Both the position numbers and the translations under genes were made by a program. 64,000 nt of DNA from contig OZ023197.1 of the NCBI GenBank assembly GCA_963995505.1, forward strand, positions 9,227,827 through 9,291,826. Reading direction: 5' to 3'. Below the pieces are notes generated by a model, which was not told the DNA's origin, ran no database searches, and saw nothing but the letters and a program-made list of their open reading frames with translations. Shown in pieces: positions 33,788 to 44,614 of the stretch. Every line of letters starts with the position of its first letter. Positions within the stretch are counted from its first letter, which is position 1. This stretch comes from Hypericum androsaemum (taxonomy: Eukaryota; Streptophyta; Magnoliopsida; Malpighiales; Hypericaceae).

Positions 33788-34070
33788 AATTCATAAGAAA
33801 AATATGTAATTTCATATGTAAAAGTTAATTCATACTTGATAAAAGTTTGGTCGATGCATAGCAAACAAATCATTTGTATACTTTCAGGAAAAAAAACTTG
33901 GTTGTAGAATACAAATACAAATTTTCTTTTCATCATATGCCTCTTTAACGGCAATCAATACTTTGATTTATTTGACGAGATTTTAATTTCTCTTTCCGAA
34001 TTTGGATCCAAAATTAATTTCGTTTGTTTAAAATTAGGTTTCTAGGGAAGGAAACCTAAAGCCTTGATTA
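33788..34070. other. PMEI-cluster 3' flank
   Basis: Resumes the flank interrupted at 32302: TAAAAGTTAATTCATACTTG and CATATGCCTCTTTAACGGCA, both shared with 41.3 and 47.2 kb. No gene. Confidence 0.7.
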
Positions 34071-34214
34071 CATAAATTACCATTTTTTTAGACATCCTAA
34101 AGTTTATGAGACATTTGATCTCTCCATTTTTTTGAACATACTAAATTTCGATCTAGTACATTTATAAATTAATGACATATTTAGATACTAAATAAATCGA
34201 TAATTTACCAGTTC

Positions 34215-35280
34215 AATGCCGAGCCTTGATTACATAATGGAATAGTGAGAGAGAATATTTTCTACCATTATAATGGCTAAAAACCTAGATAATGGGGGGC
34301 TCTCCTTCACAGAAAGCATAACATGGGTATTTATAGTCCACAACGGATCCTCCTCCTTCTCCTCCTTAGCTCTTGCTTTTAGCTCCAAATGGTCCCAAAC
34401 TGTTCCACCTCCTACAAAATGAAAAAAAAGGCAATAGAAGCCACTCCAAAGACACAAAATATTAAAACATCCACTAAAATGACCCAAGAAAGATTCTAAA
34501 ATGACGAGTATTTCGACACTCATCAAACCTCCACACTTGAATCTTTACTTGTTTGCCATCTGGAAGAGAATTTGTTAAGCTTCTGTCATACCAATCGTGC
34601 TCTCGAAGTTCCTTTAAGGGTTTTTTTGTTCCTTGCATCATCTTCGTGCAGATTTGAATTTGAACCATCTTCGTCTTGTAGCTTTCCATCTCGCACGACG
34701 TCAACACATGACGCTCCTTTTTTCCACCCACGCAAGTTTTTTTTTTACTAATTAGGAACCTTTATTAATAAAGAGAAAAAAATGTTACAGAAGGAGATGA
34801 GAAAAGAGAAAAATAAAAACAAAAACAAAAAGCTTAAAAATTTTAAGGCCTAAACGAGCAACTAAACTAGCTAATCTGCTGCTATAACTAATATCCACCT
34901 CAAGCTAACCCACCCGGATAGACTAGAGTTGCATCCACCCACGCAAGTTGGGTACCAGGTATGAGTTCCATCCCACTTGAAACTTCAGTGTTCGGATCCG
35001 TCATTCATGGCTTCCTTCCCGGCCACTCTCACGAACCCGAATCTCGTGTTTCTCCTTCACTACGTAGTGATCACCAAAAACCGTTTCTCAAATTATCCGC
35101 TTTCCACTCTAGTGGAAGGTTATCTACAAATATGGTGGTTTGCTCATTTTTGCTAGCCAAAGGTGACGCATAGTTTGGCTTCACTCCATTGCCTCTATTT
35201 ACCGCCGCAGTGGCAGACCAATAGATTGCTTATCTAGAATTTTGAGAGAAAGTGTAAGAAAGTTTTTTCTTGAACTTTGA
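34215..35280 (-). mobile_element. Gypsy-type LTR end and internal fragment
   Basis: On the minus strand a polypurine tract (AAGTGTGGAGGT) is followed at 34527 by TGATGAGTGTCGAAATACTC, the same kind of LTR start as the element at 12169. About 310 bases of LTR remain (34527-34215). The internal non-coding part extends to roughly 35280 and is interrupted by a retroposon at 34739-34934. No gag or pol. Confidence 0.65.
34739..34934 (-). mobile_element. 5'-truncated LINE-type retroposon
   Basis: 196 bases with an oligo-A tail on the minus strand (T run at 34739-34747) and an exact 15-bp target duplication CCACCCACGCAAGTT (34724-34738, 34935-34949). The 3' end carries TTATTAATAAAGG, typical of plant L1 tails. 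No coding part is left. Confidence 0.88.
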
Positions 35281-35696
35281 AGTCAAGATTAAACTCTTTA
35301 ATTAATAAAAAAAATCCAAATACTTTAGTATTTTTAATGTTCAAGACCAATTTAAAAAGAACTGAAGTCCTTCTCAAAACCCATGAAGTATGAAATCGCT
35401 ATGCTCAACCCCTATCCATGCTCCTTCTCAATTACCAGATTTTAGTTGATGAGTTACCCAATTCAATAAGCCATATAATTTCTTCTTACATATGTATGCA
35501 TATCAAATGACACATTCATGACAAAATGCAAGATCAATTCTCCAAACAAGACATTCAACCGAATTTGAAACAAGACAACTCAATCAATAACTCTTACAAA
35601 ATACTCAGTTGAAACTCCGGAGTTCAATCTAAAATATGATAGGATCACCACCAGACACAAATAAATATCCTTATGTACCCATAGAATGTACTTTGG
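35281..35696. other. PMEI-cluster intergenic DNA
   Basis: 35390-35696 matches 43150-43508 (CATGAAGTATG, GTTGATGAGTTACCCAA, GACATTCAACCGAAT). No gene. The match stops at 35697, where the gypsy-like element begins, and resumes at 39439. Confidence 0.7.
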
Positions 35697-36263
35697 TGTT
35701 GTGATAAATTGTGGTAGAACGTCGGAAATGATCTTAAGAAAGAGTCCGGAGTGGTCGTCCCAATAGCGATTCAAACGAAAGAAAGAAAAGATGAAATAGG
35801 GGGTGAGAGAGAAGAAGAAAGAGAGTGGGGAGGAAAGATGTTTATTGATAGGGATAGGAGAAAAATATGAAAGATAAAAGCTACGAAACTACATAAGATA
35901 AAAGATATGACAAAAGCTATGAAGCTAAAGGTTTGATATGTTATTTTGTGGGTGTCCTTCATGCCTGTGCCTAGCTCTCCTTATATAGAATAAGCTAGCC
36001 CCAGCCACATACAAAAAGCCTAGGAAAATCTAACATAGTTCCGGCCTAATAAGGAAAAACTTAACCTGCCCAAAATTTGTAACCTAATTTTTTCTCCCTT
36101 TTGTACCGAATTTGGAAAAGTAATAAACTACAAAGTTGTAGATCTTTATCTTTTCTTTTTGTAGCTTTTGGAATTGTATTAATCTGATACTTGAACTAAA
36201 AGTTATGGTCTTTTTACCAAAATAGATTCAGCAAATCTGTGAATTAATTTTTCGGCTCCAACA
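35697..36263 (-). repeat. 3' LTR of the gypsy-like element
   Basis: 567 bases, TGTTGGAGCCGAAAAATT at the minus-strand start and CACAATTTATCACAACA at the end. Confidence 0.88.
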
Positions 36264-36602
36264 ATGCCCCCACACATCAATATTTTGACGCTAGAAAAAG
36301 TGTTGACGTGTATTCATCCTTAAACATACAGAAAATTAACTTCACTCTACACATGGCTAAGACAAGACCGTAAATATGTAGAAAATGTACCATCAAACCG
36401 GTCGAGACATAGCTGTTGTCGGCATGCAGATGATCACCTATTCAATAATAGACTTTCGCAGCAGAGTAGGAGCCTTCCATGCTTCAATAACATGCTTTCG
36501 TGGCTGAGTAGGAGTCCTTTGTCCTTCATTGGAACGACCATATAACTGTTTTTGAAGATCCCTAAGCATTTGCCTTTGTTTTTGGATTTCTTGCTCCAAC
36601 CT

Positions 36603-37760
36603 TTATCGTTGAGTCTTCATGAGAGTCGGTCGATGAGACTCCGAAATACTTGCCCCCCGAGTGTGGGTTTGGCTTTCTGGGCATCTTCTTATGCACATAC
36701 TTCGTATGATAACTTGGAGACCTTGTAGGCCGATCACTCCTTGTGGGTCGTGTCTCACGTGGTTCTTTCTTAGACTGTGAAAGTTCTTACTTAGGCACCC
36801 AAACCTTGAAGGGCTTCTTTTTCTGGACAACTCCTTGCTCGGTCTCCAATCGAGTGACCATGTACCTCTTAACCCACATGTACTCAGGCGGTCTCTTACC
36901 ATTGCCGACTGATTTTGATCGCGTGACTTGAGGACACTCTTTGTAATTTGACACCTTTAACGGTCGAGGTTGAACTGGCACGTTAGGTTATTGCTTCACT
37001 GCACTCTCGCTTGGTTATTGAGGAGGAGTCGAAGACTTGACTTCATCATCATCAATCTTCTTCACTATGTGCATGTCTTGCCTTCTGGCCGGGATAATTT
37101 CGGCCGATGTAAGAGCTTCGACTGAAGTGTTGCACCGTTCCTCAAGCCCCCCAGTTGAAATTAAATTCTGACTGATACTCTGACAGTAGACTTGCCCCCT
37201 GTGTCTTTCCGTTGAGTTGGGATAGAATTGGGTAAGCGAAGGTGGCTTACTGCGAGTGGAACGAAGTGGAACGAAGGGTGACTCGGATCTCCGCAACAAA
37301 TGACTCGGTGGAGGCCCTAAAATTTCCTTTGCTAGCGAAGGCCCAAAGATTCCCTTAGCCGGCGGAGGCCCTAGAATGCCTTTCATATTTGATATAACAC
37401 TTAGGTTTGTCTCAGTCGCCGATGGGACTTGTATCGAGCATAGCTCATCCTTTTTCTCGAATGCGGGCATTGTAAGCTCGATGACCGTGGTGTCGGCCAA
37501 CTGTGGACTAGTTGTTTGTTCGACCTCTTGGACAATGGGAATTGTATAGATTCAGCCGATTCATGTACGACCGTCTCAATACTTGTCTCAGAATCGTGAG
37601 ATTCAGAAACTATTCGGTCTTCAACTTTGCGTTCTCCACTTGATGCTTCCACTATTGCTGATGTAGTCCTTGAATTCTTATTCTTGAAGGTCTTGTATCT
37701 CATTACTCGAATTTTAACACTCAATTCCTCCGCAACCTTCGTAAATTTTCTAACTTGCAT
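36603..37760 (-). pseudogene. Gag-like internal ORFs of the gypsy-like element
   Basis: Three broken minus-strand frames: 37760-37401 (basic, Ser-rich), 37500-37015 (MADTTVIELTMPAFEKKDEL..., with GPPPAKG repeats) and 36902-36603 plus the frame containing MWVKRYMVTRLETE near 36880. They are Pro/Ser/Lys-rich with no zinc knuckle or catalytic motif. I take them as the residue of the element's single gag-like protein. No function is assigned. Confidence 0.4.
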
Positions 37761-37873
37761 GTAGATTGCTTAGAGTTCAACATGATGTCTCTCATAATTA
37801 CCATTTCTCCCCATACATCCCTGAAAACTGATCATGGTTGGACAAAATAAATTGAAAATTTTGGAACAAACTT

Positions 37874-38250
37874 ACAAAATGACTAGTCTTCGGTATTGTA
37901 GTTATACCTTCTTCGTCCAAACTCTGACTGAAGCTATCTTGATGTCTTTGGAAAGCTGAGAGATAGTTCCTCAATTTTGGAAGAAATAGATGTCTCCAAA
38001 TTTGGCAGAGAAAAAGACCAAAATGCCCTTCAAAGCTGACTGAATTTGCAATCAACTTACATATTGACCAGTCTCTAGTATTTTAGTCGCATCTTCCCGG
38101 TACAAACTCCGATTTTGGTATTCTTGATATCCAAGAAAGAGGAAACAACGATCTTCAATTTTGGTGAAGAAAGTTTCTTCAGATTCGACACAAAAATGGA
38201 ACGAAACGCCCTCCAAAGTCAGCTGACTCTGCTGGACATCATCTTTCAGC
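37874..38250. repeat. Two tandem units of about 185 bp
   Basis: 37874-38058 and 38059-38250 share, in order, GACTAGTC/GACCAGTC, TCTTGATGTC/TCTTGATATC, TCAATTTTGG and a CCAAAATGCCC/CGAAACGCCC block. They lie just inside the 5' LTR and make up the leader of the element. Confidence 0.7.
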
Positions 38251-38678
38251 ATAACTTTTGACCAGTTTCGTCCTTTTTGTGAAAGGACTCAAAACTGTAT
38301 GGGTAAGCTCATAGTTTTAGGTAAATCAATCACTCTTCTCAGAAGCCCTCCTTAGTCTCACCGAGCGTGCCAAAAATAATATTGCGATAAATTGTGGTAG
38401 AACGTCAGAAATGATCTTAAGAACAGGTCTGGAGTGGTCGTCCCAAGAGCGATTCAAACGAAAGGGAGAAAAGATGAAATAGGTGGTGAGAGAGAAGAAG
38501 AAAGAGAGTGGGGAGGAAAGATGTTTATTGATAGGGATAAGAGAAAAATATGAAAAATATGAAAGATAAAAGCTACGAAGCTACATAAAATAAAAGCTAC
38601 GATAAAAGCTGTGAAGCTAAAGGTTTGATGTGTTATTTTGTGGGTGTCCTTCATGCTTTTTTCTAGCTCTCCTTATAT

Positions 38679-39152
38679 GGCTTTGGATTGGGTACGGAGT
38701 GAAGGAATTGATTCCGAACGGTTTGGAGTGAAAGGGGACCGCAGCGGCAAGCGCAAGTATGTGATAATGGCAAGCGTAGTTATGTGATAATGGCAAGTAC
38801 AGTTATGTGATAATGGCATTTGTTTTTGTGAAAACGGCAAGTCCCTGTTGATGATAATGGCACGCATAGTTTTTTTCATTTTGGTCCCCGTATTTTAGCA
38901 TTTTTGCAAAAAGGTCACAATGGCATGTGCAGTTATGTGATACTGGCATGTGCAGTTATGTGATACTGGCATGTGCAGTTATGTGATACTCACATGCGCA
39001 GTTATGTGATAGTGGCATTTGTATCCGGCCTGTGTTTGTGAGTGACTTTTTTCATTTTGGTCCCCATATTTTAGCGCGTTTGCAAAAAAGTCTCCGCGTG
39101 TCTTCATTCCAAACGGATCGAAATAGTGGCATTCCGTACCCAATCCATACCC
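38679..39152. mobile_element. Mutator-like MITE, 474 bp, inside an LTR
   Basis: Duplication CTCCTTATAT (38669-38678 and 39153-39162); the sister LTR at 35.98 kb has the single unfilled site. The ends read GGCTTTGGATTGGGTACGGA and, inverted, GGGGTATGGATTGGGTACGG. Inside are two arrays of 23-bp units and a 46-bp segment (TTTCATTTTGGTCCCC...) present twice, at 38872 and 39048. Confidence 0.9.
38757..39020. repeat. 23-bp tandem arrays
   Basis: Units of the type GATACTGGCATGTGCAGTTA/TGT. There are about five from 38757 and five from 38915, nearly identical in the right array. Confidence 0.9.
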
Positions 39153-39438
39153 CTCCTTATATATAATAAACTAGCCCTAGCCCCATATAAAAATCGTAGG
39201 AAAATCTAACATAGCTCCGGCCTAATAAGATAAAACTTAACTCGCCCAAAACTTGTAACCCAATTTTTGCTCCTTTCTGTATCGAATTTGTAAAAGTCAT
39301 AAACTACAAAGTTGTAGATCTATGTCCTCTCTTTCTATGACTTTGGGAATAAGGTCAATCAGATACTTGAGTCAAAAGTTACGGCCTTTTTACCAAAATT
39401 GATTGAGCAAATCTGCGAATTAATTTTCCGCTCCAACA

Positions 39439-40356
39439 CTTGGTCTTACACACTACCGTGAGGTCAAAATACGTTAGGAACGATCTCGTACACACATTAG
39501 GCCTAAAAAAATACCTCATCAAATATCATTTCCAATTCCATATCTAGACCTCTCAACCAAACAGAACCAAACGAAAAAAGTAGATTGAACCAAGCGAAAC
39601 CACATTGATAGAAAACGACACAAACAAAACCAATCTAATAGCAACCAAATCAAGCGAACGATAACATAATCTAACAGACAACATACGAAATGACACGGTT
39701 TGAACATATAATAGTAATTATTCACATGAAAATAACTATATTGATAATCAGCAAGCAGCCAAGCAACACACACGAATAAGACAAAATTGGCTTACGTTCC
39801 TCATTTTATCCTGTTCCAAATTTCCAAAATTAACTTGCGCAAATAACCTTAGAGATCTTTTACAAGGCGCAAGGAATAAACTCTCAAAATTTCACTTTAA
39901 TTGGACAAGATTTTACCAATAAAAGAGGATGCTCTTTCGAATATCAGAGTTATTTTTCTTCTTCAAACTTAAGATTTTTATATTATTAAATCAATTACCA
40001 TTAAATCACTTCCTTTTTAATTATTATCTAAATCAATTTTATGATTCTTACACTTTAAAATTTTGGTTTCAAAATACGAATCCTAATTTTCTACCTATCC
40101 TTTGACTATGCTTAATGGTAATTAATGCTTTCCAATTTAACACCCTTTCAGATTTGGGTGGGATTTCGACAACCATATATAGTGGTCAAATTATCTAAAT
40201 ACTTCCATCTAGGAGAATTCCATTATTGTCAACTATTTCAATTTCCTTCCAAAATATAGAACTATTTATGTTCAAACATTGCAAGATAAAGAGAGAACGG
40301 GTCCTCTTTCTAAGACCAATTCTAAGCAAGGGTTGGAAACGGACAATCACATCACA
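39439..40356 (+). promoter_or_regulatory. Upstream region of PMEI-like gene 1
   Basis: Shared with 43510-44610 and 28112-28784. Conserved blocks are CAGATTTGGGTGGGATTTC (about 40148), ACCATATATAGTGGTC (40173) and the leader ending ACATCACA before the ATG. The first TATATAG lies about 180 bases before the ATG. Paralogs have AATATAAAG about 70 bases before it, but here it reads AAGATAAAG. Which of the two is the TATA box cannot be decided from sequence. Confidence 0.5.
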
Positions 40357-40881
40357 ATGGTGTATCCAACTGCAAATTCTTCCTCTGCAACACTTACAAT
40401 ACTCCTCCTTTTCTCTCTATTCCTTACACCTTCCGCTATATCGCCAGCCGATTTCGCTGCAGTTTGTGCACACACCATAGAACCCCCCTTCTGTGCGAAA
40501 TACCTGAACTCAATTCCTGGAGTATCTACTGCGACATTCACAGATCTTTCCCAAAAAGTGGCAACTAATCTGCAGTCTGACGTCAAAAGAACAATCGATC
40601 AGATCAATCAGCTCCGGCTGCAAGTGAAATCCCCTCGCGAGGATCGTAGTTTGGTGTCGTGCTTGCAAAATTACACCCAGCTGAAGCAACAGATGGATAC
40701 TTGTCTAGGATCAATTGCTTCAGGAAATAGCGGGCAAGCCATGCTTGCGGCATCAATAAGCATCCGTCTTGCTACCAATTGCCAAGGTGCAATAGAAGGA
40801 ACCAATATCCCTCTAAAGTCCAATAATCTCAGATCAGAAGACATTAGCAGTATCCTCGTGCAGCTCACTCAACGTCTATAG
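40357..40881 (+). CDS. Invertase/pectin methylesterase inhibitor-like protein 1
   Basis: 174 residues, no intron. A hydrophobic secretion signal (about residues 10-31, ATLTILLLFSLFLTPSA) is followed by the inhibitor domain of the plant invertase/PMEI family. The four Cys expected for its two disulfides can be placed: VCAHTIEPPFC near the mature N-terminus, then SCLQNY and TNCQGAIEG; an extra Cys occurs in DTCLGS. Such proteins sit in the cell wall or vacuole and block pectin methylesterase or acid invertase by binding as a four-helix bundle; which target is not readable here. The ATG at 40357 is chosen because it begins the signal peptide and is conserved in all copies; an in-frame ATG at 40279 would bury the signal. 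One of two intact members of a tandem cluster. Confidence 0.85.
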   Translation: MVYPTANSSSATLTILLLFSLFLTPSAISPADFAAVCAHTIEPPFCAKYLNSIPGVSTATFTDLSQKVATNLQSDVKRTIDQINQLRLQVKSPREDRSLVSCLQNYTQLKQQMDTCLGSIASGNSGQAMLAASISIRLATNCQGAIEGTNIPLKSNNLRSEDISSILVQLTQRL

Positions 40882-41813
40882 TTATTAGCTGCTAATTCTA
40901 AATGCTTGTAATTGAGTTCTCTACATCGGTAATAAAATTGAGTAGTTGTTGGAGAGGAAATTTAATGTTGATATGTTACTTTTTTCTTGCAACACTAGTC
41001 ATAGTGAAAGTTTGATCTCCAGCTGATGTAATAGGAAGAATAAAAGGAAATAATTCAAAGGAAAATAATATTTCTACTCTATTTTGTTATACTACTACTT
41101 TCTTAAGTTGCACTATAAATAGTAATTAACGAAACATATGGAACTCATTGAGTTTTTCGTTAAAAAAATGTTAAGTAATAAAAAAAATTTTAATTATTAA
41201 TCAAACGCAATGAACTCGTTGAGCTCGATAGCTCTCGATTTTACCTCTATCTTTATTCCAGGTCTCTCTTCAACGAATTATGTGTGTAAAGCCATAAGAA
41301 AATATTAAATTTCACATGTAAAAGGTAATTCATACTTGGTAAAAGTTTGGTCACGCACAGTAAAATAATAATTTGTAGACTTCAGGGGAAAAAAAACTTG
41401 GTTCTAGAATACAAATACAAATTTTCTCCTCATCATATGCCTCTTTAACGGCAATCAATACATATTTATTTGACGATATTTTCAATTCTCCTTCCGGATT
41501 TGGAATCCAAAATTAATTTTGTCTCTTTAAACGTAGGTTTTCTAGGGAAGGAAATAAAAAACAACATATCTCCATTCCTTTATATAGGCAAACCTTAACT
41601 CTAGATTTGTTCAGTTATCATTAAATCATTTAAATTTTTATTATTATCCAAATTAATTTTACCGTTATGAGTCCGCAAAGGAAATCTCATTCTCTTACAA
41701 AATTAGAGATATGATAATTTCCGAGGGGATCATTTCCAAATTTCCTGAGTTTTGGTAATTTAACACCCTTTCAGATCTGGGTGGGGCTTTGATAGTGGCC
41801 AAATATTTAAGAT
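40882..41813. other. PMEI-cluster 3' flank and next upstream block
   Basis: Contains the flank blocks shared between units: AATAATATTTCTACTCTATTTTG-type sequence (about 41065), GTAATTCATACTTGG (41325), GCCTCTTTAACGGCAATC (41441) and CTCATTCTCTTACAAAATTA (41685). It ends in the promoter of the next copy at 41761. No other gene. Confidence 0.7.
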
Positions 41814-41827
41814 ACTTCCATCCACTA

Positions 41828-42852
41828 TTTTTTTTAGAAAGGTGGCGCGGAGCCTATATTAAAATACGAATTACAAGTTGAAAGAGAAAAACATAAACAT
41901 AGAACGAAGAAACTGAAACTGAACACGAAACCAAGCCTATCGGAGACAGAGAGGCATGGGTGGAGTCGAAGGGCAGACGAAAGGCTACAAGAGCTAATCG
42001 TCCAAGGCGGAAGCTGCCGAGACAAGCTACGGCTAATAACCACAAGGTCGCGTCATAGACACGAACTCGTGGGCATTTGAATGCATACAAGATGCACGCA
42101 AATGAATGACAAGATCGAATGAATCCAATCAAGCCAAGGCTATCCACCTGCACCAACAGGCAAGGTTTCGAGAACCGAACAGATCGCTCAACGATCGAAG
42201 ACCGATCCAAGCAAAAGCAAACGCATAAAAGGCAAAGCCAGAACCCAACGAGACCACTAAAGAGAGGTGGCTCGGGGGTTAAAACAACACACAAAATGAC
42301 TAAACACAGCCACATAGATACAGCAACAAAGAAAAAAATTAAAAGAACAAATGAAAGCCAAAGTAACAACAGCACCGACCCCCCCGGGACGAACCAGCGG
42401 CTGCCCGAGGCTAATCTGGGGGAGGGAACCAGGCTTGGGGGATGGAGATTATGACGAATGATGACGGCGGGGATGCGATGGGATGGTTTGAGCGGATCGG
42501 GGCGGAGCTGGGCTGGTCTGAGCGAATCGGGGCAAAGCGGGCCGGATCGGAATTTGGCTGGTCGGAGCGGATTGGCCTGCAGGATACGAGCAGAGAAACG
42601 ACAGAATGAATGCGGAGGTGGTGGAACGGCAAGGTGAGGAGGAGGTGGAACAGCGACGATGGAGGTCGAGGGGTGAATGTGAAGATGGAAGTGAAAAAGA
42701 TGGACGAGGGAAACCAAGCAAAGATTGCTAGCAAAGGCAAAGAAAATTTCCAACTCTTGAAAAAAAAATTCAAGAGAAAAGAGAGAGAGCGGCGGGGACA
42801 CCTCTCTGTTAGGGTTTTTCTTTTTGGCTACATCTTAAATTTTGTTTACTCT
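41828..42852 (-). mobile_element. LINE-type retroposon without reverse transcriptase
   Basis: Target duplication ACTTCCATCCACTA / ACTTCCATCTACTA (41814-41827, 42853-42866; one mismatch), oligo-A on the minus strand and a tail TAATATAGGCTCCGCGCCACC. The 1025 bases contain no reverse transcriptase or endonuclease. The last 130 bases also occur at 56932-57060, which is consistent with retroposons sharing a 3' end. A 315-codon minus-strand frame spans nearly all of it but is low-complexity (Pro/Ser then Leu/Val/Phe) and not credible as a protein. It separates the promoter of a PMEI-like copy from its leader. Confidence 0.75.
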
Positions 42853-42981
42853 ACTTCCATCTACTAGAGATCCATAAATAGCAACTAATTTAATTTCCTT
42901 CCAAACTATAGAACTATTTCCGTTCCAACATTGCAATATAAAGCAAGAACGGGTCCACTTCCTAAGACCAACCACATCACA

Positions 42982-43100
42982 ATGGTGTATCAAATTGCAA
43001 ATTCTTCCTCTGCAACAAATTGCAATACTCCTCCTTTTCTCTCTATTCCTTACACCTTATCAGTATTAGTATCCTCCAGCAGCTCTCTATGCGTTTATAG
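42982..43100 (+). pseudogene. PMEI-like gene with internal deletion
   Basis: Has the start (MVYQIANSSSAT) and hydrophobic signal region, then jumps to the last codons (GTATCCTCCAGCAGCTCTC...TAG). About 400 coding bases are missing and the frame is lost. The leader upstream matches the intact copies. Confidence 0.85.
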
Positions 43101-44605
43101 TTATTTGCTGCTAATTCTAAATTCTTGTAATAAAAGAAACTCAATTCCTTCTCAAAGCACATGAAGTATGACACTGCTTTGCTCAACCTTTATCCATGCC
43201 CCTACTCAGTCCTCTCGGTTACCAAAAATCAGTTGATGAGTTACCCAACTCAATAAACCGTCTAATAATTTTTTATCTCCATATGCATATCAAATGATAG
43301 ACACCACAATAAACATATAACGATCTAAATTTAATAACTTCTAACAAAATGCAAGACAAGACATTCAACCGAATCTCAAACAAGACAACTAAATCAATAA
43401 CTCTAACAAAATACTCGGTTGAAATTCTAGAGTTCTACCTAATATATGATGGGATTACCGCGAGACACAAATAAATATCCCTATGTAACCATAGACCGTA
43501 TACTTTGTCATACGCACTACTATGAAGCACAAGACACGTTGGGAACGATCCCGTACACACATTTGGCCTAAAAACCTACCTCATCAAATCATTTTCCATT
43601 CCATATCAGACCTCTCAACCAAACAGAATCAAACAAAAAGTAGACAGAACCAAGCGAACGAAACTAACAAAACCAAGCTTATAGCAACCAAATCAAACGA
43701 ACAATAACAAAATCAAACAGACAACAAATAAAATCACATAGTTTTAATAGATATAGCAATCATTCACATGAACATAACATAAGCAGTAGATATTGATAAT
43801 CAGCAAGCAACACAAACGAGTAAGACAAAACTAACAAACAATCCTCATTTTATCGTGTCCGAAATTTCCAAAATTAACTTGCGCAAATAACCTTAGAAAT
43901 CTTTCAAATAATATCACCACCATCGCGAATCTTTCCCAAGGTGTTTTAATAAACTCTCAAAATTTCATTTTAATTCGACAAGATTTTACCAATAAAAGAG
44001 GCTGATCTTTCGAATATGAGAGTTATTTTTCTTTGTCAAACTTAAGATTTTCTTATAGGGAATGGAAAATAGGCAACCTACTTGCTTTTCTATATTATTA
44101 AATCAATTACCATAAAATTTCTAATTATCCCGAAAAATCAAATCCCACAGCACGTGAAATCAAGATGCAAATATCTAGATTAAACAAGAAACTTGGGCTG
44201 CTCAGAAATTTTTCATCGCACGAGCTGGCAAGACGTCTTCGGATTAAAGGAAATAAAATCATAGAGGATGTTCAAAGATTACTCTGAAAATAATGTCTAT
44301 CTAATCTGCGCTGCTTTTTATATATATTCTTATCTTTTGCTTGGTTAATTAGGTGATATGCTTTCGAGCACAATTAGATGTAATAATAGCAAGTTTAAAT
44401 ACTTGCTATAGGCGATTTTTTTTCAATTAATAAAATTTACTTACTCAAAAACAATTATGATTCTTACACTTTGAAAAAATATTGTTTCAAAATAAAATCC
44501 TAATTTTTTACCAATCCTTTGACTATGCTTAATGGTAATTAATGCTTTCCAATTTAACACCCTTTTAGATTTGGGTGGGATTTCAATAACTATATATAGT
44601 GGTCA
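43101..44605. other. PMEI-cluster intergenic DNA, uninterrupted copy
   Basis: Holds, without insertions, the sequence that is split elsewhere: 43150-43508 = 35390-35696, 43509-43990 = 39445-39960, and 44090-44610 = 28120-28640. It serves as the empty-site reference for the 35.7-39.4 kb element. No gene seen. Confidence 0.7.
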
Positions 44606-44614
44606 AATATTTAA

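Larger units (their letters stand above)
35697..39438 (-). mobile_element. Non-autonomous gypsy-like LTR element
   Basis: 3' LTR 35697-36263 and 5' LTR 38380-39438 (enlarged by a 484-base insertion), with TTTGG / CTTGG as flanking duplication (one mismatch). The uninterrupted paralogous site exists near 43508. On the minus strand the 5' LTR is followed by TTTTTGGCACGCTCGGTGAG as candidate primer site, and the 3' LTR is preceded by ATGTGTGGGGGCAT as polypurine tract. Internal frames (38252-36603) are broken and match no reverse transcriptase, integrase or protease; they include short repeats such as GILGPPPAKG/IFGPSLAKE. This is a pol-less element. Confidence 0.85.
38380..39438 (-). repeat. 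5' LTR of the gypsy-like element, interrupted
   Basis: Matches the 3' LTR throughout once the insert at 38679-39152 and one 10-base duplication are removed. Confidence 0.88.

Noticed and set aside
41854..42801. A 315-codon minus-strand frame
   Set aside because: It is low-complexity, spans an entire retroposon up to its tail, and has no domain. Probably chance from GC-skewed sequence.
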